Assembly (NCBI GenBank): GCA_900322105.1 | Contig: ONYV01000037.1 | Coordinates: forward strand, 1 to 8,369 | Source of the DNA: an uncultured Eubacteriales bacterium | Lineage (GTDB): Bacteria; Bacillota; Clostridia; Oscillospirales; Acutalibacteraceae | DNA: 8,369 nt | Direction of reading: 5' to 3' | Part shown: piece by piece, positions 1 to 5,502 of the stretch | Position numbering within the stretch: position 1 is the stretch's first letter | How the letters are laid out: every line of letters starts with the position of its first letter | Made by a program: the position numbers and the translations under genes | The notes under the pieces: model-generated | The model's database searches: none | Told to the model about the DNA's origin: nothing | Seen by the model: the letters and a program-made list of their open reading frames with translations, nothing else

Positions 1-12
1 CACTCATTCTAA

Positions 13-1278
13 ATGCAGAATCCCGATACCATCGGCTGGCTGAATATGCCTTACAGCGTTGTGGACTATCCTGTGATGCATTCGGACAGAGATCCGCTGC
101 TCATCACCCAAAGTGAAGATCCCTATTATCTTTGCCGTGACTTTTATCTGAATAATATCCTCAGCGGCTCGATCTTTATGGACTACCGCAGCAAGCTCGA
201 TTCTAAAAACCTGATCCTTCACGGTCATAGTATGGCAAACGGTTCAATGTTCGCTCATATTTTAGACTATAACTCCTTCAGCGTCTATGAGAATGCGCCT
301 GTTCTGACCTACAATACCCTCAAGGAAGCAGGAAAGTGGAAGATCATTGCTGTCGTCAAGACCAATATGCTGGATTCTCACGGTCCTTATTTTGACTATA
401 TGAGAGGCGATTTCGGCAGTGACTATGATTTTCTGGAATTTATCTATCAGCTCAGGGTGCGTTCGATCATCGACTGTCCTGTAACGGTCAATGAAAACGA
501 CAAGATTATGACGCTGTCTACCTGCGCCTATGATTTTGACGATTTCAGGATGTTTATCGTTGCCCGAAAGGTGCGTGACGGCGAAGATCCTGCCGTGAAT
601 GTCGGCAGGGCAAAAATGGCGGCAAATCCGCTGTATCCCGATGTATGGTACTGGAATTACGGCGGCACGAAGCCCGAAGTCACGAGCTTTCAGGATGCGC
701 TCAACAAGAAAAAGATCAGCTGGTATGACGGCACGAAAAAGTGGTCGCAAAAGGACGATGACGAGCTGCCGAAAATGCTGGCTCAGAAAAAATCAGAGGC
801 AGTCAAAAAGCTGCAAAACTATTATGAGCCGTCCGATTATTATGAAAACGAACTCAATTATATCAAGGTGTATGTAGACGCTTATGCCGGCTTTATCAAT
901 GATGCAAAAAACACAGGCAGGGTGAATGCCCTGACGTATCAGTGTATGGCGGTCATTGATTCGGTGCAGATGAAGCCTGAAGAGGAACGCGCCGCAGCAA
1001 GACAGGCAGCACAGGAAAAAAAGGCAGCCCTCAGCACAGCGAAAAAGAATGCCCTCAGCGCCATGAAAAAGGTCGTGGCAGGCAATACCTACCGCCCGAA
1101 CCAGCAGGCGAAGATCCAAAAGCTGATGACGATGTATACCGAACAGATCAACGCAGCAGATAATATCGACACCGTGAAAAAGCTGCAGTCGGATGCGGTC
1201 GGGCTGCTCGATGCCATACAGACCGATGCAGAGATCACGGCAAAGGAACAGCGCACTTCCAATAAAAAAAAGACATAG
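13..1278 (+). CDS. srtB: Class B sortase with long C-terminal helical extension; N-terminus missing or frameshifted
   Basis: Sortases are extracellular membrane-anchored cysteine transpeptidases that cleave a sorting signal and attach proteins to the cell wall or to pilin subunits. The sortase domain spans about residues 1-190 of this frame. It opens with the NPDTIGWL segment typical of class B enzymes. Catalytic His72 lies in LHGHSM, Cys171 in TLSTC and Arg179 in the following FRMF strand, so the triad is intact. Residues about 200-421 are extra: two related alpha-helical repeats (about 259-318 and 341-402) joined by an Ala/Lys/Glu-rich linker, ending in a Lys-rich tail. The usual N-terminal signal anchor is absent. 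An in-frame TAA (10-12) touches the ATG, and no ribosome binding site is visible in the 12 bases available. A one-base shift in the AAA run at 11-13 would join the frame reading THSK to MQNPD, so frameshift or truncation is likely. No sorting-signal substrate lies in the window. Confidence 0.88.
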   Translation: MQNPDTIGWLNMPYSVVDYPVMHSDRDPLLITQSEDPYYLCRDFYLNNILSGSIFMDYRSKLDSKNLILHGHSMANGSMFAHILDYNSFSVYENAPVLTYNTLKEAGKWKIIAVVKTNMLDSHGPYFDYMRGDFGSDYDFLEFIYQLRVRSIIDCPVTVNENDKIMTLSTCAYDFDDFRMFIVARKVRDGEDPAVNVGRAKMAANPLYPDVWYWNYGGTKPEVTSFQDALNKKKISWYDGTKKWSQKDDDELPKMLAQKKSEAVKKLQNYYEPSDYYENELNYIKVYVDAYAGFINDAKNTGRVNALTYQCMAVIDSVQMKPEEERAAARQAAQEKKAALSTAKKNALSAMKKVVAGNTYRPNQQAKIQKLMTMYTEQINAADNIDTVKKLQSDAVGLLDAIQTDAEITAKEQRTSNKKKT

Positions 1279-1434
1279 CGATGGGCAGACTTTCAGCTTG
1301 TACCGTTCCTGTCAGGTATTGTGTATTTTTGTACGCCTTGCCTATCGTCACCAAACAACACAAATCCGAAGGCTTTGGAGGGCAAGCTGTCTGACAGTAT
1401 CGGATCATAAAATATTTTCATCTCGGAGAGTATC

Positions 1435-2058
1435 ATGGAATACGAAATCATTTTTTATCATTCGGGAAAAACAGCAGAGTGTGAACGCCTTTTGGAGAAG
1501 AGGCTTTCAAAATTGGGACTTTCAGCTCTTCCGTCAACGGCGGCGACCGATCCTGCGTCCCTTGCGTCAGAGCTGCAGCAGGCGCTGTCCTGCTCTGATA
1601 TCGTCATCATCATTGGAGGTCTGGACGGCGGCAGACAAAGTACGGACAGCATCCTGTCACAGATCCTTTCCGCAGAAAAGGAAAGACCGGACTGTGAAAA
1701 GTTGGTGGATGATAACGATAACATCGCCTATTTTCTGAAAGCAGGCGATCAGTGTATCGTTGTTCTTCCCGATGAAACAGAAGTGATGGAGGGAATGCTG
1801 GATAAACGGATCATGAAAGAACTGATAAAGCAGTATTCCCTGACCGAACAGAAAGATGATACGCCGCCGATCGAAACGGTGACGTCGACGCTGAGAAAAC
1901 AACTGTCTGAAATGGAACGGTCACGCCCTTCACGTTCGGGCGCATATGCCGATCAGCAGCGCAGAGAAATGAAAAAGCTGCTGACGGCTGCCGTAGCAGT
2001 TGGTGCAGCAGGCGTTTTGCTGCTGCTGACGGCTGTGATATTGCTGCTGTTCAGATAA
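1435..2058 (+). CDS. Tail-anchored membrane protein with degenerate MoaB/CinA-like domain
   Basis: A 207-residue protein preceded by a good ribosome binding site (GGAGAG, 1425-1430). Residues 1-135 follow the strand/helix order of the MoaB/CinA N-terminal (molybdopterin-binding-like) fold: a first strand EIIFYH, a helix ending in KLGL, the hydrophobic strand DIVIIIGG (55-62) where the family has its GGxGxT/S-DD loop, and a late CIVVLPDE segment (107-114) that resembles the LPGxP stretch. The GGLDGGRQSTD loop is not canonical, so cofactor binding is doubtful. Residues 136-181 are polar, and 182-206 form one Ala/Leu/Val-rich membrane helix ending in Arg. With no signal peptide, the soluble domain should stay in the cytoplasm. 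The gene lies 156 bases after the sortase gene, same strand, before a shared terminator, so co-expression is plausible. Function is unknown; the fold assignment is inferred from pattern only. Confidence 0.78.
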   Translation: MEYEIIFYHSGKTAECERLLEKRLSKLGLSALPSTAATDPASLASELQQALSCSDIVIIIGGLDGGRQSTDSILSQILSAEKERPDCEKLVDDNDNIAYFLKAGDQCIVVLPDETEVMEGMLDKRIMKELIKQYSLTEQKDDTPPIETVTSTLRKQLSEMERSRPSRSGAYADQQRREMKKLLTAAVAVGAAGVLLLLTAVILLLFR

Positions 2059-2086
2059 ATGATGTGATGTTCAGAATAAACAGATC

Positions 2087-2126
2087 AAAAAAACCCCGAC
2101 TGCGGTAAATGGCAGTCGGGGTTTTT
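2087..2126. terminator. Bidirectional intrinsic terminator
   Basis: A perfect 10-bp GC-rich stem (CCCCGACTGC at 2094-2103 with GCAGTCGGGG at 2112-2121) with an 8-base loop is followed by TTTTT (2122-2126) and preceded by an A run (2087-2093). It therefore reads as a U-tract terminator on both strands. It ends the + strand gene finishing at 2058 and the - strand lipoprotein gene finishing at 2204. Confidence 0.93.
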
Positions 2127-2203
2127 GACAGGTTTCGGTCAATAGACTTCTCCGGTTCCCGAGGAAGTCTGATATGTAAAGCGGATGCTTCCAAAGCGCA
2201 GCT

Positions 2204-2626
2204 TCATGATTTTCGGAAAACAGACTCAATGCGATATCGGCTGTTTTTCCCGTTGTTGTTGAATTGTCCCTCTTCCAGAACGGTGGTCAGTTCTTTGTTT
2301 TCTTCGGAAAAATGATACAAAACAGAATGACCGCGGTCGTAAGGGGTGATGGTGACGTTTGTATCGCTGTACTCATATGAAAATCTGGTTTTGATGTGTC
2401 CTGTGTAAGCATCAATATAACCTGTGCCCGATTTCTGAAACACAAGAGAAGTATGGATCACCGGATTGTCTGCATCATCTTCCTGCAGAACATCGTCAAT
2501 ATACATACGCTGCTCGATAAAATCCCAGCGTCCGATGGGGTTGAATGCAAAATCTGCGCAGCCTGTCATACCGCACAGCAGCGTTATCATCAAAAACAGC
2601 AGAGCAATCGTTTTTCGTTTCATCAT
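2204..2626 (-). CDS. Small lipoprotein, possibly lipocalin-like beta-barrel
   Basis: A 140-residue protein. The start at 2626 is chosen because AAGGAG (complement of 2633-2638) lies 6 bases upstream and a lipoprotein signal peptide follows at once: MMKRK, a hydrophobic core, and a lipobox ending GMTGC, with Cys23 as the likely lipidated residue. The mature part holds the features of small lipocalin-like secreted domains: an early NPIGRWDF segment with the GxW motif, then alternating beta strands (SLVFQKSGTGYI, TRFSYEYS, TNVTITPY, LYHFSEENKEL) and a final strand with RYRIESVFRK. It is expected to sit on the outer face of the cytoplasmic membrane. It is transcribed alone, divergently from the MutS-like gene. 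Ligand and role are unknown, and the barrel assignment comes from pattern, not from a search. Confidence 0.85.
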   Translation of the reverse strand: MMKRKTIALLFLMITLLCGMTGCADFAFNPIGRWDFIEQRMYIDDVLQEDDADNPVIHTSLVFQKSGTGYIDAYTGHIKTRFSYEYSDTNVTITPYDRGHSVLYHFSEENKELTTVLEEGQFNNNGKNSRYRIESVFRKS

Positions 2627-2632
2627 ACCATA

Positions 2633-2638
2633 CTCCTT
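2633..2638 (-). promoter_or_regulatory. Ribosome binding site deciding the lipoprotein start
   Basis: The complement reads AAGGAG, 6 bases before the ATG ATG pair at 2626-2621. It rules out the longer reading back to a TTG at 2743, which would place a polar 39-residue segment before the signal peptide. Confidence 0.85.
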
Positions 2639-2657
2639 CAAACTTGTGTATATTCCT

Positions 2658-2685
2658 ATTCTATCATACTCCCCGAAAAAATCAA
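2658..2685 (-). promoter_or_regulatory. Promoter of the lipoprotein gene
   Basis: On the - strand, TTGATT (complement of 2680-2685) and TAGAAT (complement of 2658-2663) are separated by 16 bases. The -10 lies about 30 bases before the ATG. The match to the housekeeping sigma consensus is good (4/6 and 5/6). Confidence 0.6.
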
Positions 2686-2736
2686 GTGTCTTTATACGAA
2701 CAGCAGGGTTTTTGAATGCAGGAATCTTTTCAAAGC

Positions 2737-2782
2737 CTTGCAATGCAAATCTTCCGATAGGGATTCAACGCTGCGTTGCAAG
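2737..2782. repeat. Stem-loop (inverted repeat) between divergent promoters
   Basis: CTTGCAATGCA (2737-2747) pairs with TGCGTTGCAAG (2772-2782) over 11 positions with one G-T wobble, enclosing 24 bases that themselves contain AATC/GATT. There is no T run on either side, so it is not an ordinary terminator. It lies upstream of both the lipoprotein promoter and the MutS-like promoter and could be a regulator site, a dispersed palindromic repeat, or chance. Confidence 0.5.
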
Positions 2783-2839
2783 TATGGAACGGAATGAAAC
2801 TGAGGTTGAATTTTGTCCGAAAAATAAACATATCTTTGA

Positions 2840-2868
2840 TTGACTGTTTTTGATGAAAATAGTATGAT
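2840..2868 (+). promoter_or_regulatory. Promoter of the MutS-like gene
   Basis: TTGACT (2840-2845) and TATGAT (2863-2868) with an ideal 17-base spacer. This is close to the housekeeping sigma consensus. Transcription would begin near 2875, about 50 bases before the ATG at 2926. Confidence 0.8.
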
Positions 2869-2911
2869 ACAGGTAAAGCAAGGGCAGACCGAAAAAAACG
2901 GATGATGAAAC

Positions 2912-2917
2912 AGGAGG
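2912..2917 (+). promoter_or_regulatory. Ribosome binding site deciding the MutS-like start
   Basis: AGGAGG lies 8 bases before the ATG at 2926. The in-frame ATGs at 2902 and 2905 lie upstream of it with no comparable site, so 2926 is the likely start. Confidence 0.85.
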
Positions 2918-2925
2918 AGTTTACC

Positions 2926-4542
2926 ATGAAGGAATTCAGCTTATTATATCCCCGAAATGTAAAACCCGATACCAAGACCCTCAGCGATGACGCCGTGAAC
3001 GACTTGTCAGTTGAGTTTATCTGCGAAAAGCTGTCGGGAGAACTGTTTGAACAGAACATCATTAAAAATATCATGATCAATATGGAAAGAAACCCTGAAG
3101 TGATCCGCTACCGCAGAGATGTGTTTGACGATATCTATCACTTCCCGTCTCTCCGAGAACAGATCAAAGACCTTCTCGAACAGCTTGCTTATCTGCGCGA
3201 ACTGGAAAAATCCACAAAGGACCCCACGGCTTCCCCTGTGTGGCAGCTCATCAACCGTTTGCAGGAGCTGGATATCTATGTGAACTGCATTTCGGGTATT
3301 TATAAAACGCTTTCCGAAAATGATATCAGATCGGAAGGGCTGCTTCAGATGAAAGAGTTTGTCGGCTCGATCTTCCTTGAAAGCGGTTTTGAGTATTTGC
3401 AGGAAGACATCAAGAGCATGGTCAGTGAAATCAGTCAGGTCAGAAGTCTTTCCATCGGAGTGAACCTTGACAGCAAACTGATGCCGGTAGAGGTGGGCAT
3501 TGTGTCCATCAACGATACAAAATTCACAAAGCCCGGTCTGCTCGGAAAGTTCATGGAGTATTCCAACAAGAAAAACGGCATTCACAGCGGCAACAGTTTT
3601 GAAGGTATGACAAAGATCCATACGGTCGGCAAGGTCAGCGGCGACGATCCCCTGATGTCGAACCTCAGCCGCATCATAACCGAAATGCTCGGCGCTACCG
3701 TTAAGCAGCTCAAAAATAAGCTCGCAAAATATACCAACGTCAGCGGCTACAGCCTGACAAAGATGATACCTGAATTTATTTTCTATATCCGCTGGGCAGA
3801 TTATCTTGCGCAGGTCAGCGAAAAGGGTCTGCCGCTGTGCAAGCCGGAGATCCTCGACAACGGTCTTCGTGAAATGCATACGGAGGGTATCTACAATTTT
3901 AAGCTGGCGATACAGGCAGTCAGCGGCAAACAGATCGACATTGTTGGAAATGAGTTTGAGTTTACGAAAGAACACGGCATCTATATCATGACAGGACCGA
4001 ACCGCGGCGGCAAAACAACGCTGACGCAGGCGGTCGGGCTGGTGTTCCTGATGGCGCAGTGCGGGTTGTATGTACCTGCGGATTCCTGCTCGCTGAGTCC
4101 TGCGGACTGCATTTACACGCATTTCCCCGCAGATGAAAACAAAACAGTCGATCTCGGACGTTTGGGCGAAGAATCCAGACGCCTGAGCGAGATCTTTGCC
4201 AAAGCGTCTGATGAAAGCCTGCTGCTCTTCAATGAATCCTTAGCCACTACATCCTTTGCGGAAGGTCTGTATATTGCAAAGGACGTGACCAAAGCGCTGC
4301 GGTATCTCGGCGCACGCACGATCTTCAACACCCATATGCACGAGCTGGCAATGTCTGCAAAGGAAGTGAACGAGCAGATAGAGGGCGATATGAAGGTTGC
4401 CAGTCTGATTACGGGTATCCACGAAGGAAAACGTTCGTTCAAGATCTTTATTGCGCCGCCTGAGGGCGTGAGCTATGCGCAGGATATCGCAAAGAAATAC
4501 GGCGTGACGATCGACCAGCTCATGAAAACGATCAAGCGCTGA
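2926..4542 (+). CDS. MutS-like ATPase lacking the mismatch-recognition domain
   Basis: A 538-residue member of the MutS ATPase superfamily, against about 850 for housekeeping MutS. From start 2926, residues about 1-340 form a mostly helical region resembling the MutS core/lever domain (III); the early segment with EVIRYRRDVF is typical. The ATPase domain (V) fills about 341-538: Walker A GPNRGGKTT (358-365), a LGRLGEESRRLSEI segment, Walker B LLLFNES with Asn436-Glu437, a His switch in NTHMHEL (His470), and a late SYAQDIAKKYGV segment like the MutS dimerisation end. There is no GxFYE mismatch-binding domain, no Smr nuclease and no membrane helix. Canonical Walker B has Asp-Glu, so Asn is a substitution at the Mg-coordinating position while the catalytic Glu is kept. 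Such proteins probably bind DNA or nucleic-acid structures as dimers. Classical mismatch repair is unlikely and the actual role is unknown. It appears monocistronic. Confidence 0.9.
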   Translation: MKEFSLLYPRNVKPDTKTLSDDAVNDLSVEFICEKLSGELFEQNIIKNIMINMERNPEVIRYRRDVFDDIYHFPSLREQIKDLLEQLAYLRELEKSTKDPTASPVWQLINRLQELDIYVNCISGIYKTLSENDIRSEGLLQMKEFVGSIFLESGFEYLQEDIKSMVSEISQVRSLSIGVNLDSKLMPVEVGIVSINDTKFTKPGLLGKFMEYSNKKNGIHSGNSFEGMTKIHTVGKVSGDDPLMSNLSRIITEMLGATVKQLKNKLAKYTNVSGYSLTKMIPEFIFYIRWADYLAQVSEKGLPLCKPEILDNGLREMHTEGIYNFKLAIQAVSGKQIDIVGNEFEFTKEHGIYIMTGPNRGGKTTLTQAVGLVFLMAQCGLYVPADSCSLSPADCIYTHFPADENKTVDLGRLGEESRRLSEIFAKASDESLLLFNESLATTSFAEGLYIAKDVTKALRYLGARTIFNTHMHELAMSAKEVNEQIEGDMKVASLITGIHEGKRSFKIFIAPPEGVSYAQDIAKKYGVTIDQLMKTIKR

Positions 4543-4687
4543 ACTGTCCCGAACTGACAGAACGATGGAGCGCCGGAGTTTGTTTTGATCTGCTAAAATC
4601 ACAGTGATGTTCCTGTCCGACCGATATGCAAAATGAAGCTGAAAAAGCCGTGACGTACTGCGGCAGTATGCTTTCACTTTTACGATC

Positions 4688-4723
4688 ATTACCGCATTCT
4701 CAAAACGCGAATGCGGTAATTTT
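4688..4723 (+). terminator. Terminator of the MutS-like gene
   Basis: A perfect 12-bp inverted repeat (ATTACCGCATTC at 4688-4699, GAATGCGGTAAT at 4709-4720) with a 9-base loop, followed by TTT before GC. The T tract is short but the stem is strong. The 145 bases from the stop codon to this stem hold nothing else I can support. Confidence 0.7.
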
Positions 4724-4730
4724 GCTGTGC

Positions 4731-4766
4731 AAAACAAAAAACCGCCGAGCAAAACACTGCGGCGGT
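4731..4766 (-). terminator. Terminator of thrH
   Basis: On the - strand, ACCGCCG and CGGCGGT (4760-4766 and 4741-4747) form a 7-bp GC-rich stem with a 12-base loop, followed by TTTTTGTTTT (complement of 4731-4740). It lies 29 bases after the thrH stop codon. Confidence 0.85.
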
Positions 4767-4794
4767 CGGAAAATTTGAAGTTGTTTTCGGCAGA

Positions 4795-5397
4795 TCAGCC
4801 CAAGTTTGCTTTGATGGCAGCAAGAAGCTCTTCGTATGTCTCAAAAGCAGGCAGTTCGGGGTTATCCTGCTTGATCTTGTCGGTACTTTTGAAGAGGAAG
4901 CCTGCTTTGCTGGCTTTGATCATGCCAAGATCGTTGTAGCTGTCACCGCTGGCGATGGTTTCATAACCAATGGACTGCAGCGCCTTGACGGTGGTGTATT
5001 TTGAGTTCTCGATACGCATTCTGAAACCTGTGATCTCGCCGCTGTCGGCTACTTCAAGGGTGTTGCAGAAAATGGTCGGCCAGCCGAGCTTTTGCATCAG
5101 CGGCTTTGCAAACTGAGTGAAGGTATCGCTGATGATGATGACCTGTGTGAGAGAACGCAGCTCATCCAAAAACTCCTTTGCGCCGGGCATGGGGTCGATC
5201 TTTGCGATGGTCGCCTGAATTTCTTTCAGTCCAAGACCGTGCTCTTTGAGGATGTTCAGACGGTAGTTCATCAGCTTTGCGTAATCAGGCTCGTCACGGG
5301 TGGTTTTTTTTAGTTCGGGAATGCCGCTTGCCTCTGCAAAGGCGATCCAGATTTCAGGTACCAATACTCCTTCAAGATCCAAACAAACGATATCCAT
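4795..5397 (-). CDS. thrH: ThrH: phosphoserine phosphatase/homoserine phosphotransferase
   Basis: A 200-residue HAD-superfamily enzyme that closely resembles Pseudomonas ThrH (about 205 residues). That enzyme dephosphorylates phosphoserine and can pass the phosphate to homoserine, linking serine and threonine synthesis. The start MDIVCLDLEGVLVPEIWIAF holds motif I as DLEG (Asp7, with Glu9 replacing the second Asp, as in ThrH). Motif II is SDT (Ser90), a Lys lies near 133, and motif IV is GDSYND (151-156). The TTRDEPDYAKLM cap segment also matches the family. AAGGAG (complement of 5407-5412) lies 9 bases before the ATG. It follows the glmU-like gene on the same strand after 105 bases but has its own extended -10 promoter and terminator. 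No thrB, thrC or serine genes are adjacent. Cytoplasmic. Confidence 0.93.
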   Translation of the reverse strand: MDIVCLDLEGVLVPEIWIAFAEASGIPELKKTTRDEPDYAKLMNYRLNILKEHGLGLKEIQATIAKIDPMPGAKEFLDELRSLTQVIIISDTFTQFAKPLMQKLGWPTIFCNTLEVADSGEITGFRMRIENSKYTTVKALQSIGYETIASGDSYNDLGMIKASKAGFLFKSTDKIKQDNPELPAFETYEELLAAIKANLG

Positions 5398-5426
5398 TTT
5401 TCATTACTCCTTTTTCTTAAATTCGG

Positions 5427-5463
5427 AAAAACCGACAAAATGATTATAGCATAATTCTGTCGG
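5427..5463 (-). terminator. Likely terminator of the glmU-like gene
   Basis: On the - strand, CCGACAGAAT pairs with ATTTTGTCGG (10 bp, one G-U) inside a 32-base imperfect palindrome (5432-5463), followed by TTTTT (complement of 5427-5431). It lies 39 bases after the glmU-like stop codon. The stem is only moderately stable, and the palindrome could instead be an operator, because the thrH -10 lies in its loop. Confidence 0.55.
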
Positions 5464-5471
5464 ACTGAAAA
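5443..5471 (-). promoter_or_regulatory. Extended -10 promoter of thrH
   Basis: The - strand reads TGCTATAAT: a perfect TATAAT (complement of 5443-5448) with the TGn extension. The -35 is weak (TTTTCA, complement of 5466-5471, 17-base spacer), as expected for extended -10 promoters. Start codon about 45 bases downstream. Confidence 0.65.
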
Positions 5472-5502
5472 GAGGAAATCTGCAGTTTTCTGAAAAAACT
5501 GT

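Noticed and set aside
262..750. Open frame on the - strand within the sortase gene
   Set aside because: Antisense shadow of a region with an intact sortase active site.
1387..1397. Short palindrome CTGTCTGACAG before the tail-anchored gene
   Set aside because: Five-bp arms with no T run and no promoter context; too short to call.
1279..1434. Possible promoter before the tail-anchored gene (TTGTAC with GTGTAT)
   Set aside because: Spacing is right but both boxes match the consensus poorly, so it was not listed.
1193..1738. Open frame of 181 codons bridging the sortase gene and the next gene
   Set aside because: It overlaps both real genes in another frame; its product is Arg/Ser-rich with no motif and no ribosome binding site.
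2627..2743. Longer lipoprotein version starting at a TTG at 2743
   Set aside because: It would place 39 polar residues before a perfect lipoprotein signal peptide, would include the promoter and ribosome binding site, and has no site of its own.
2902..2925. Upstream ATG start for the MutS-like gene
   Set aside because: AGGAGG lies downstream of it, at the correct distance from the ATG at 2926.
3007..4122. Long open frame (371 codons) on the - strand inside the MutS-like gene
   Set aside because: It is fully antisense to a gene with clear ATPase motifs, has no ribosome binding site or recognisable domain, and is His/Arg/Phe-rich in the way reverse-frame translations are.
4656..4668. Small hairpin TACTG-CGG-CAGTA after the MutS-like gene
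   Set aside because: Five-bp stem with no T tract; the real terminator is just downstream.
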